DNA of 64,000 bases, taken from Chitinophagaceae bacterium. GTDB taxonomy: Bacteria; Bacteroidota; Bacteroidia; Chitinophagales; Chitinophagaceae. This document shows, piece by piece, positions 50,896-58,962 of this stretch. The DNA lies in assembly GCA_016713965.1 (NCBI GenBank), contig JADJOC010000001.1:37165-101164 (forward strand). Reading direction: 5' to 3'. The stretch's first letter is position 1. The number at the start of each line of letters is the position of its first letter. A model generated the notes under the pieces. That model was not told where the DNA came from, did not search any database, and worked only from the letters and a program-made list of their open reading frames with translations. A program made the translations under genes and the position numbers.

Positions 50896-51414
50896 TTAAC
50901 CTCTTTTTTGTACTAATAGTTTATGCCAGTTTTTATGCCTTTTCTTATAGGAAAAAGCCAGGAACATAGATATAAGATTAGTAAGAAACCCAGCATACAA
51001 TAATACCTGGTCTGTATATTTGGTTTTATTTTCATTGATTTTTTTAAAAGTCAATGAATGATTCCACACCTTACAAATATTATTTTTTTCAATAGTTGTT
51101 ATTGTAGTTGCTTGCTTGTCAATGTTAACAATATGTATATGATGAATTCCCCAAATATTAAATAGCCCGAAAGGTTTGATTTCCAACTCGTAGTCAAAAC
51201 CTTGCAGCCAAAATGTGCTGCCGGTATTTTGTTTTATAAAACGGATTTTTGCCAATGGTTTCACTACATCCAGTGTATTTTGTTTTATTAGTTCCTGTTC
51301 AAAAAAAGTATGTATGTTATGATTAAAATCACTTGAAACCGAAACAATTTTAGCATTAACTATTTTGTTCTTAAAAGATATTTTGGTTGGAGTTATAGTT
51401 GAAAATTGTTTCAT
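50896..51414 (-). CDS. SRPBCC-like protein with C-terminal hydrophobic helix
   Basis: A 172-residue protein. The alternating pattern (ELEIKPFGLFNIWGIHHIHI, ATTITTIEKN) fits the START/SRPBCC fold, a lipid or hydrophobic ligand-binding cavity. Near the C-terminus a helix (YAGFLTNLISMFLAFSYKKR) may insert in the membrane. Its ATG overlaps the stop of the previous SRPBCC gene (ATGA), showing translational coupling. Confidence 0.6.
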   Translation of the reverse strand: MKQFSTITPTKISFKNKIVNAKIVSVSSDFNHNIHTFFEQELIKQNTLDVVKPLAKIRFIKQNTGSTFWLQGFDYELEIKPFGLFNIWGIHHIHIVNIDKQATTITTIEKNNICKVWNHSLTFKKINENKTKYTDQVLLYAGFLTNLISMFLAFSYKKRHKNWHKLLVQKRG

Positions 51415-51821
51415 TCTTTTGCTTGCTCAATATTTTTAAACAATTGTTGGTGCTGTTTTCTGAAAATTTTTTGCATAATTGGTTTTACAGGGAGAAAAGT
51501 ATTAAAATTTATAGTTTCATCAATTTTAGTTAATCCATTGTATGAACTTAATTTAAAAATCATTTCAATTTTAGTAAACTTCATCACGGTTGCCCGTATG
51601 ATAACACTTTTGTCAAAGTCGTTGCTTTCAATTGTTACCGGGTATGTAAAAGAAAATGGGATAAAGCCAATTTTTAAAGTTTCATGCACTAAATAATTAT
51701 TATTGCCCAAAGTATCAATTTTGGTTATTACCGGGTGAACTGAAACAAATTTTTTCATATTGGTCAGATATTCAAAAATTTGTTCAACAGGCTTATTGAT
51801 GATTAAAGTTATCTTGATTTT
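51411..51821 (-). CDS. SRPBCC-family protein
   Basis: The ATG-initiated reading starts at 51758, but in-frame codons upstream give KIKITLIINKPVEQIFEYLT, the usual first strand and helix of the SRPBCC fold, so the protein starts near 51821-51836 (no ATG visible; an error in the start codon is likely). Later marks are VHETLKIGFIPFSFTYPVTI and FKLSSYNGLTKIDETINF. It sits between a flavin monooxygenase and a second SRPBCC gene, suggesting a shared hydrophobic substrate. Confidence 0.65.
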   Translation of the reverse strand, partial: KIKITLIINKPVEQIFEYLTNMKKFVSVHPVITKIDTLGNNNYLVHETLKIGFIPFSFTYPVTIESNDFDKSVIIRATVMKFTKIEMIFKLSSYNGLTKIDETINFNTFLPVKPIMQKIFRKQHQQLFKNIEQAKE

Positions 51822-51848
51822 ATTATATTTTATTGGCTAAAAATAATT

Positions 51849-52984
51849 TTAAATTTTTATTTCTGTTACATTGTATGAAAAGAATTTATCTATCACTTTT
51901 AATGATATAGCTGGTGGCGTTAGCTTAAATAAAAGATTTCTGAAAAATATCGCAACATTATTTTCTACCTGGCCAACCTGGCCCATTTTTAAACTGGTTT
52001 TTATAATTGATTTTGCCCTCGGAAATTGTAATTGTTCATATCGTTCGAATGCTTTTTTGGTTATGCCATATTTTTCAATTGCCTTTGCTAAAATATAAGC
52101 ACCTTCAATAGCTAAACAACCGCCTTGTCCCAAATTAGGAGTTGTGGGATGAGCAGCATCTCCAAGCAAAGTGATATTACCTTTAGTCCAGCCTTTTGCA
52201 GGTATGCGGTCTGACAAGCTGTTTTTTATAATATACTCTGTATTAGCAATCAGTTCAGGTATAGGGTAATGCCAGTCACCAAAAAATCTTTGCAATTTTT
52301 GCCTGGTTCCTTCCGGTTCATCATCCTCCATAAACTGTTCATTGCAAGTTGCCCACCAGCCGTATTTGCCATCTTTAACAGGAACGATTCCTACTCTTTT
52401 TCCTTTTCCATAAGTTTCACTAGCATAGCCAATATCAAAATCAGTTTTAACAACTCCTCTCCAAATATTATATCCCCTAAAAACAGGCGTCCCATCACCA
52501 ATAATATATTGCCTGGCCACAGAATGAATACCATCCGCTCCAATTACAACATCAAAAACCTTTGTAATCCCATTAGTGAAAATAACTTCTGCCTTGCCAC
52601 CAGGCAAATTTTTCAATTCTTTTAGTTCGTGATTGGCGTAAAGCGCTGCGTTAGTATTTTTAAAAGTATGCTATGAAGATCTGCCCGGTGTATACAAATT
52701 GCAGGAAGGTCATATTTTGGTTCAGATTTAGCCAGGACTTTTCCTTTTTGGGTTTTCAAAAATACTTTTTTCATTTCCCCACTTGTAGCTAATATATCTC
52801 CAATTGTTCCTAGTTCTTTAAAAACCCGTAGTGCATTTGGGAAAACACTTATAGCAGCCCCAACTTCTTTAAATTCAGTATTTTTTTCAAAAATATGGCA
52901 TTGATAGCCCTTGTTTTTTAAACAAATCGCAAATGTCAAACCCGCCATTCCTCCACCAATAATTGCTATTTCTTTATTGTTCAT
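51849..52984 (-). CDS. FAD-dependent monooxygenase (aromatic-hydroxylase type)
   Basis: Group A flavoprotein monooxygenase: the GxGxxG motif in IAIIGGGMAGLTFAICLKNK, the FAD/NADPH GADGIHSVARQ segment and the FAD-binding GDAAHPTTPNLGQGG. One frame break near 52620 (an AAAAA run; LLKILTQ should be LLKNTNAALYANHEL). Repaired length is about 378 residues. Relatives hydroxylate salicylate-like aromatics or epoxidise carotenoids. It heads an operon with two SRPBCC proteins. Confidence 0.87.
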
Positions 52985-53238
52985 GTATTATAATTTTTCA
53001 TTTAGGTTGTTGGGATTCTCCAAAATACTAAGGCTTATGCTTTATAAAATTAGAGATTCATATGCCGCAGGTGAATTTTTTGTAAAGGTAAAATAATTGC
53101 ATAAGTTTATTGTAAATAATAGGGTAACCTGTTGGCCTGTTTTTTTACATATTTTAGGAAGCTAGCATTGCTGGGAGGGGAATTCTTATTTATGCAGTTT
53201 TAATTTCTCCCTTTACAAATTCAATATGGATTCTTGCC

Positions 53239-53364
53239 GCCTAGGTTCTTGTCTCACGAACCATTCGCTTCAATCTATAACTTATTACTATTATTCTGCA
53301 TAATTTTTTTATAGATTTAACAAGGTGTATTTAAGAAAAAGATTCGTGAGACAAGAACCTAGGC
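53239..53364. mobile_element. 126-bp MITE-like inverted repeat
   Basis: Perfect 22-bp arms GCCTAGGTTCTTGTCTCACG... (53239-53260) and its exact complement (53343-53364), around 82 bp of AT-rich filler with no ORF. Right next to it lies an IS1182 remnant, so it may be a non-autonomous derivative or a leftover end pair. No clear target duplication was seen. Confidence 0.6.
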
Positions 53365-53378
53365 AGAGGAAAAAAATA

Positions 53379-53415
53379 TTTAAATACCAGCATTTGTGCC
53401 TTGTGGCATCATCGT
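53379..53415 (+). repeat. Dispersed ~45-bp repeat, copy 6
   Basis: ATACCAGCATTTGTGCCTTG followed by TGGCATCATCGTTGCGTCGC, the clearest form of the family noted at 3846. Confidence 0.65.
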
Positions 53416-53515
53416 TGCGTCGCAATCCTTTCATCGGCGGTAGTACTATTTGGCTTTTATTGATGCGGAGTTTATTAGGTTTTACCTGCGCAAGTATGCA
53501 GCGATGATTAGCTGC

Positions 53516-54090
53516 TAAGCCTGCAAAGCTGCATCGACCAAAATATTACCGCCTACATACCCAACTTTGGCCAGTATAAAACCGAAAGAAAAGGTTTTAC
53601 TTACCATGAACAGGAGGATTATTACCAATGCGAACACGGAGCAAAATTGCCTTACAAAAAAACATGGCAGGATAAAAAAGGTTATTATAGAAAACAATAC
53701 CGCAGCAGTTCGCTCGATTGCAAAAACTGCTCGCTAAGAGAAAGTTGTATTGGCAAAACTGCCGACTATAAAAGATAGAACACACCATCCATAAACCCCT
53801 GTACGAGCAGATGCACGAGCGGTTGCAAAGCCCTTATGCCAAAACCATGAAAAAGCGACGGCAGGCAACTGTAGAGCCTGTGCCGGGCACACTAATTAAT
53901 TTTATGGGGTGCGCCGCATATGGTCAAAAGGATTACAGTCAGCCAATAAGTTTATGCTGGGAGCAGCTATTGCCTACAACCTTAAAAATGGCTAAACTTT
54001 AAAACACCCAAAGCAAAAACAGCAACAATGGCTTTAAAAAGCGCTGCCAAAGGCCTTTATTTTTACTTTTTCAGGCCATGGCAACTTCTT
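53516..54090 (+). pseudogene. IS1182-family transposase remnant (C-terminal half)
   Basis: Reads NITAYIPNFGQYKTERKGFT, then a Cys cluster (DCKNCSLRESCIGKTADYK), then after a break HKPLYEQMHERLQSPYAKTM with RRQATVEPV and, after another shift, SANKFMLGAAIAYNLK. These are the C-terminal landmarks of IS1182 transposases. The N-terminal half (DDE first part) is not found upstream, so this is a truncated copy apart from any base-call errors. Its 3' end abuts the truncated PIN-like gene. Confidence 0.75.
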
Positions 54091-54092
54091 CA

Positions 54093-54350
54093 TCATAAAT
54101 CTATTATTATGTCTTTGCCATTATTAAAAAGGAAAGTGTCATGGGTAAAACTGCTGATAAAATCCAAGTCTTTGTTTATTAACTCACTTTGTTCGTCGTT
54201 TTCTTTAAAGCTTGAGAATATGTCGCTAATGTGAGAAGTCGAATAAGGCTTAAACAAATTGTCATTCTGGAAAGCTATTTCTTTTAATTCAGGATGCAGA
54301 CCATTTTTCATTTGTGCCATAACATTCCAGTCAAAATATACTTTAATCAT
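54093..54350 (-). pseudogene. PIN-like domain protein, truncated
   Basis: 85 residues starting MIKVYFDWNVMAQMKNG, where the first strand carries an Asp as in PIN-like nucleases. Then come HISDIFSSFKENDEQSELIN and FISSFTHDTFLFNNGKDI. The reading ends exactly where IS1182-derived sequence begins, so the C-terminal part was probably lost by the insertion. It starts 40 bp inside a cassette boundary (54390-54398), like the DUF4272 gene. Its own closing attC site is missing. Toxin or defence nuclease function is a guess. Confidence 0.5.
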
Positions 54351-54389
54351 TTGGGAAGTGTCTTAATTTGTAGGGTGTCCAATAAGCTT

Positions 54390-54593
54390 GCAGGCAACGG
54401 GCAGGGCTTGCCGAAGTGGGGAAAATAGAATTCCGTCCGCCCGGCTAACTGAAGCTAAATTTATAAATAAAAGTTGATGATATGCATATAGCTAAATTAA
54501 TAACGTCCTGCTGGATATGAAGCCAAATTGAAAAACAAAAGTTGAAACACGGCTTCCGTCCGCCCCCATTTTGGCAAACCCCATGTTATGCGT
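54390..54593 (-). repeat. attC-like site C (end of PstI-like R-M cassette)
   Basis: 204 bp, about 90 percent identical to site B apart from a 30-bp insertion. Outer boxes GCAGGCAAC (54390-54398) and GTTATGCGT (54585-54593). Inverted arms GGGCTTGCCGAAGTGGGG against CCCCCATTTTGGCAAACCCC. The right box is the exact reverse complement of ACGCATAAC at 57481-57489, the start of the same cassette. Confidence 0.75.
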
Positions 54594-54667
54594 TCGCCCT
54601 TCTTCTCGGTCTGTTGTGTTTTGTTCTGTGTCCAACGAAGCAGAGTGTGTCCCCGAAGCGTTGGCGC

Positions 54668-54736
54668 AAGGCAGGCTCTTTTGCAAGGTTAGCTTTTGTG
54701 TGTCGGATTTGTGTGCCTTGCAAATGTGCCTGACTT
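54668..54736. repeat. Covarying two-stem hairpin, copy 1
   Basis: Outer stem AAGGCAGGC/GCCTGACTT (one mismatch), inner stem TTTGCAAGG/CCTTGCAAA, conserved bulge TCTT on one side and TGT on the other, loop starting TTAGCTT and ending TTTGTGTG. It lies between the nuclease stop and site C. Copies at 57348 and 57763 keep the shape with different stem sequences. Confidence 0.75.
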
Positions 54737-54747
54737 GGTGTGTTGGC

Positions 54748-55684
54748 TTATCTCGGTCCCATAAAACGGTCGCCATTAAAGTGTATCATGTGTTCGGGAA
54801 AATCTACAACCCAAACTTCTGTCTCCCATGCAATGTTTGTCGAATGCTTTTTAAATTCTGCAAAGTCGGGAAATGCCGAAACATAAACTTTGCCTGCTTT
54901 GCAGTCTTTGAGTAATTCCTCCAATTCAACAATTCGTTTGGGTGAAACAGGACCATGAGAAGTAACCGCTTCAATTAAATAAAGCCAATTTTTCTTTCTG
55001 TCAAATAAAACTACGTCTGGTAGTTTGCTATGTTGCGTTATTGGGATGCCAATTTCTTTCAATACTTTTTTGTCAACGTAAAGGTCTTTGTTTGCTGTGT
55101 CGCCTAAATAAAGAACTTCGCTATCATTTGCAAAACGTGCTGCAAAATCTTGAACAATGGCAGCTTGTACAACATTATGTTTTCCTGCAGATAGTTTTAG
55201 TGTTTTGCCGTTGCTTAATTTTACAGGAATTAAATTTTGTTTTCTTTCTTTTTATGTATCGTTTTGAAAGTTCGCCAACTTCTGACTTAAACCTTTCTGC
55301 ACCTTCTTTCCATGCTTTTGTTCCAAAAGTTTTGATAGCTTCTAATGCTTCACTTGTTATTGCATAATGAGCATTCGGGCTGTTGACAGGCAGTTTAGGA
55401 TTGTCTGGGTTATAATCTGCAATTCTTGCCTGAACAAATTGATGCAATACTTGTCTGCGAAATGTTTCTCTTGTATTGGGAGCATATTCTTTTTTGTAAA
55501 CATCCTTACAAAATGCCATGATACCTTTTGAAACTTTCAAACTTGCTTTAGTTGCTTTGCTCCAATTGCCACGGGGCTTAATGTCGCAAAGGGCAAGCAA
55601 TGTGAAGGCTGAAATTTCATTTTGTTGTGCGGCTGGCAATCCTAATTCTTTAAGGATTTCTTTTGCTTCGTAAATTTTGCTCAT
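54748..55684 (-). CDS. PstI/BsuBI-like type II restriction endonuclease
   Basis: The N-terminal helical domain opens MSKIYEAKEILKELGLPAAQ (BsuBI/PstI N-terminal type). The C-terminal catalytic domain has LPDVVLFDRKKNWLYLIEAV, TSHGPVSPKRIVELEELL, AFPDFAEF and AWETEVWVVDFPEHMIHFNG, close to R.PstI. One frame break near 55240 (A/T runs) splits it; the bridging reading LSAGKHNVVQAAIVQDFA is present in another frame. Repaired length is about 312 residues. PstI and BsuBI cut CTGCAG; the same site is likely here. It overlaps the methylase 3' end by 35 bp. Confidence 0.9.
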
Positions 55685-57273
55685 AAGCGAATATATGTTC
55701 TATATCAAAGTAGTTGTTTATGATTTCGTCAACCTTTGATTGTGAAAAGTCGTTTAGTAATATTATTTGGTTGCCAATTTGTTTTATATCTTCTAATGGC
55801 GGTAAAGGCATTTCTCTTAATTCGGTTGCACTCACATTTATATTTCCGTTGAAGGTTCTAAAATATGTGTCGAATAGATTGCTGTTTAACAAAGCAGAAA
55901 GCCCCAATATTTCATTTCTATCAAGATGTCCTTTGGGTCTGTAAATATAATTAAGATGATTTTCTACGCCGATAAATTCCGCTTGTGCAATATCCACGAA
56001 ATAGGGAGTAGCAACCAAACGGCTTTTGTCATCTTTAGCACTAAAGCGGCGAAGAAAAACATAATTTTTATTTGGAAGCAAAAGTGATTTGGTTTCTTCG
56101 CAAAGTTGAATGTATTGAGGCTTATTCCTTTTAGTAACAGGCCAATCAAATTGCATTTTGGATGTATTGATAAGCTGATACAATGGAACTAAAAAAACTG
56201 TTCCATTTTGGTATTGCTCAAATAAATATTGAGTTGCTCTGAATGAAACGACTGGGCCTGTTGAAATTTGAATATCGTATTGACGTAAACTACCTGCCCA
56301 TGATTTAAACAACTTGATTACTTTATCATCTGTTTCGTTTGTTGGAAGATGTATGATTTTTTCTTTAGACTTTAAGTCAATCAGTTCATCAGTTTTATAA
56401 ACCTTTTCTGTAAAACTTTCAATGTCTCTTATTCCGTTGGAATGTGTTACAAGTATTGAAGGCAAATGCCCATTTAGTTTTTGCTTCTTACCTTTTAAGA
56501 TTAGAGTTTCTTGAAGAACACTATCACGGTCAAAGGTATCAGTCCTTGAGCCGAACAAATGGAGATGTTCAATTTCTATTTCCTGAAAGAATGCTTCACG
56601 GAAAGCTCTGAAATAATTTCCTGATGCAAAACTTCGTGGTGTAATAAATACAAGTTCACCGCCTTCTTTTAAAAGTTTTGTAGCAACCATCATAAAGATT
56701 GAGTAAATGTTTGGTTGCCCCCAAACAATAGACTTTGCTATGGTTGCCCGTTTATCATCCTTTGATATTTTGAAATAAGGCGGATTTGAAATTACTATAT
56801 CGTAAGTTGCATTGTGGGGTTCAGAAAAAAGTGTCGCAGAAACTTGAAAGCAATCTTTGTTTTCAAGTACAAAATCGTTAATTGTCAAGCGTTGCCTTAA
56901 ACTTGATTTTATGTTGCTTTAGCCATTTGTCTAAATAATCAAGTACTGATTGTGTGTAAGGCAAAATGTCTTGGTCGGTTTCATAAACAACAAGTTCGAT
57001 TTCTTTTAAGTTCTCATTCTGTTTTACAAGTGTCTCAATGAGTGAACTTGAAAGAATGGCTGTACCGCAACCTGGGTCAAGTATTTTGAATTTGTCTTTT
57101 GTTTGTTTGGCAAGTCCCGCCATGAAGTGAGCAATTTCGGTCGGTGTAAAAAACTGTCCATTGTCCTTCTTGTGCTGTGTCGTAACAGTTTTAGCATAAA
57201 GCTGTCCAACCCTGTCGGCAAAGTGGCTGGGAAACTCGTTGGTGAGTGGTTTTATGTCTATCGCTGCTGTCAT
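55650..57273 (-). CDS. N6-adenine methyltransferase of the PstI/BsuBI-like system
   Basis: Motif X NGQFFTPTEIAHFMAGLA, motif I KILDPGCGTAILSSSL and catalytic motif IV VISNPPYFKI mark a gamma-class N6-adenine methylase. The C-terminal half is the target-recognition region (GPVVSFRATQYLFEQYQNGT ... LNYIYRPKGHLDRNEI). One break near 56885 (DN* for the continuation into TINDFVLENKDCF). Repaired length is about 540 residues. The gene order is methylase then nuclease, which lets protection precede cutting. Confidence 0.9.
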
Positions 57274-57347
57274 GCCAACAAATTTACTAAAAGTATTGCT
57301 GTTTAAAGCGATTTCGATTTATGGGATGGTCGCAGTGTGTCGGCAAA

Positions 57348-57413
57348 ATTTTAGCTCTTTTGCAAGGTTGGCTTTATGTCTGGCTTTTGTGTGCCTTGCA
57401 AATGTGCTAAAAT
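57348..57413. repeat. Covarying two-stem hairpin, copy 2
   Basis: Outer stem ATTTTAGC/GCTAAAAT (perfect, different sequence from copies 1 and 3), inner stem TTTGCAAGG/CCTTGCAAA, same TCTT bulge and TTGGCTT...TTTTGTGTG loop. It lies at the 5' end of the PstI-like cassette, 68 bp from site D. Confidence 0.75.
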
Positions 57414-57480
57414 GTGCGGTAGGCTTGTTGAGGTCCTCGCTGTCAAACCCCAATGAAGAACGAAATGCTCCAATAGGGTG

Positions 57481-57684
57481 ACGCATAACGTTCAAGGCTT
57501 TGTGCAGGTTGGGGAATTAGCATTCCGTCAGCCCGGTACCGATGATGATTGAAAAACTGATGATGAAGATAACAAACAAAAGCTAAATAGTAAATGTCCA
57601 GCCCGATATGCAGCACAATAGAATTACAAAAAGACGAAGATAACTTCCGTCTGCCCGTATTTTGGCAAACCCCCTGTTGTACGT
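57481..57684 (-). repeat. attC-like site D (end of four-gene R-M cassette)
   Basis: 204 bp with outer boxes ACGCATAAC (57481-57489) and GTTGTACGT (57676-57684). It shares the family blocks ATTCCGTCAGCCCGG, AAAGCTAAATAG and CTTCCGTCTGCCC, then ATTTTGGCAAACCCC, in the same order as sites B and C but is clearly diverged (this makes chance or recent duplication unlikely). It separates the C5-methylase gene from the PstI-like cassette. Confidence 0.7.
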
Positions 57685-57762
57685 TCGCCCTTTCCTATGT
57701 CTGTTAGCAGAGTGTTGCATTTTAACTGTGTCAACCTAAAGACTGTTACCCAAGCCGAGCAG

Positions 57763-57830
57763 AAGGCAAGCTCTTTGGCAGGTTGGCTTCTGTGCTGTGG
57801 GTTTTGTGTGCCTGCCAATGTGCTTGCCTT
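57763..57830. repeat. Covarying two-stem hairpin, copy 3
   Basis: Outer stem AAGGCAAGC/GCTTGCCTT (perfect), inner stem TTGGCAGG/CCTGCCAA (perfect, with compensatory changes relative to TTTGCAAGG/CCTTGCAAA), conserved TCTT bulge and TTGGCTT...TTTTGTGTG loop. It lies 79 bp from site D and 59 bp after the C5-methylase stop. Confidence 0.78.
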
Positions 57831-57888
57831 GCAGCGTTGGCTATTAGGATTTCGCCCTTGTTCTATGAGATTGTGCGATGTTGTAAAT

Positions 57889-58962
57889 TTACAGAAAGTT
57901 CCATATGTGGTCAGCCCAAGCTTTAGCTAACAATGGTGGAACTGCATTTCCAATTTGAACATAAAAATTTCGTTTGTTCGATGAAAGAACTTCAAATGAA
58001 TCTGGAAACGATTGAATTCTTAAACCTTCTCTCAAACTTATAAGTCGTTCCTTTTCATAATGAATATTACAACCAACATTTAAGCGATTAAAATGTGTAT
58101 TTAGAGTATAAGAAGGATTGTCTTTTGATAATCTTCCGTAAGTGGTTGTTCTGCCGCCTGTCTTTTTGAAATTCAAAATTCTCTTTGTAGAAATTTCATC
58201 TGGAACATCCATATAATTTCCACCGGGTGGAATGTGGTCAATAAGTTCCTGGTCTTTTTTACTTGCGTATGGAGTAAAATGCAAATCAAATTTTCCGTTT
58301 TGACCTATTCGCATCAATTCTTGAAATTCTCCTTTGGGCTTTTTAATATATTTACCGATTCCATTTTCGGTTGTGTCTGAAAAATCTGACAATGCTTCGA
58401 ACGCACTTACCCAACTTTCTTCGGAATGTGATTTTGTCGGCTCTGATATTTTAGTTTTCTTTTTGTTTCCCAGAATAAAAACTCTCACTCGTCTTTGAGG
58501 AACTCCAAAGTCAGCAGCGTTAAGTTTAAAAATAGAAGTTGTATAACCAAGTTCATTAAATGCCTCAACAAGATTGTCAAGAACTTTTGAACCATCAGGA
58601 TTTTTTGCTGATAAAATTCCTGTGACATTTTCAAGAATAAAAATTTTTGGTTTTACTCGTTGCAGAACTTCCAAGTAAGACCAAACCAAATTTGACCTAT
58701 CGTCTTTTGGATTTCTTTTTCCGACTAATGAAAATGATTGACAAGGTGGACCGCCAATTACAATGTCTGCTTTTGGAATTATGCTTTTATCAATTTTTAT
58801 TATGTCTTCACAAGAAATGTGGTCGCCAATATTGAGGCGATAAGTTTCACAAGCATCTTTAAGAATATCGTTTGCCCAAATAATATCATAGCCAGATTGT
58901 TTGAACCCTAAGTCCAAACCACCGCAGCCTGAAAACAAACTAACTACTTTTATTTTTTTCAT
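57889..58962 (-). CDS. DNA cytosine-5 methyltransferase
   Basis: 357 residues, uninterrupted. Motif I VVSLFSGCGGLDLGF, catalytic motif IV IVIGGPPCQSFS (Cys74), motif VI FILENVTG (Glu111), motif VIII QRRVRVFILG and motif X QIGNAVPPLLAKAWA. The target-recognition region lies between about 180 and 300. Its ATG overlaps the stop of the upstream fusion gene by 4 bp, so it is the last gene of the R-M operon. A C5-methylase beside two N6-methylases suggests an asymmetric or multi-strand protection scheme. Confidence 0.92.
   Translation of the reverse strand: MKKIKVVSLFSGCGGLDLGFKQSGYDIIWANDILKDACETYRLNIGDHISCEDIIKIDKSIIPKADIVIGGPPCQSFSLVGKRNPKDDRSNLVWSYLEVLQRVKPKIFILENVTGILSAKNPDGSKVLDNLVEAFNELGYTTSIFKLNAADFGVPQRRVRVFILGNKKKTKISEPTKSHSEESWVSAFEALSDFSDTTENGIGKYIKKPKGEFQELMRIGQNGKFDLHFTPYASKKDQELIDHIPPGGNYMDVPDEISTKRILNFKKTGGRTTTYGRLSKDNPSYTLNTHFNRLNVGCNIHYEKERLISLREGLRIQSFPDSFEVLSSNKRNFYVQIGNAVPPLLAKAWADHIWNFL

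Noticed and set aside
53239..53364. Inverted repeat as the two ends of the adjacent IS1182 copy
   Set aside because: The transposase remnant lies outside the pair, not between the arms, and no matching end was seen to its right.
47705..54100. Prophage or conjugative element
   Set aside because: The region has three insertion-sequence families but no structural, portal, relaxase or integrase genes.
54093..54350. Complete toxin-antitoxin pair
   Set aside because: Only a partial PIN-like reading is present and no antitoxin gene is next to it.
54668..54736. Covarying hairpin as a simple terminator
   Set aside because: No T-tract follows, copy 2 lies upstream of a gene, and the loop and bulge are conserved, which a terminator would not need.
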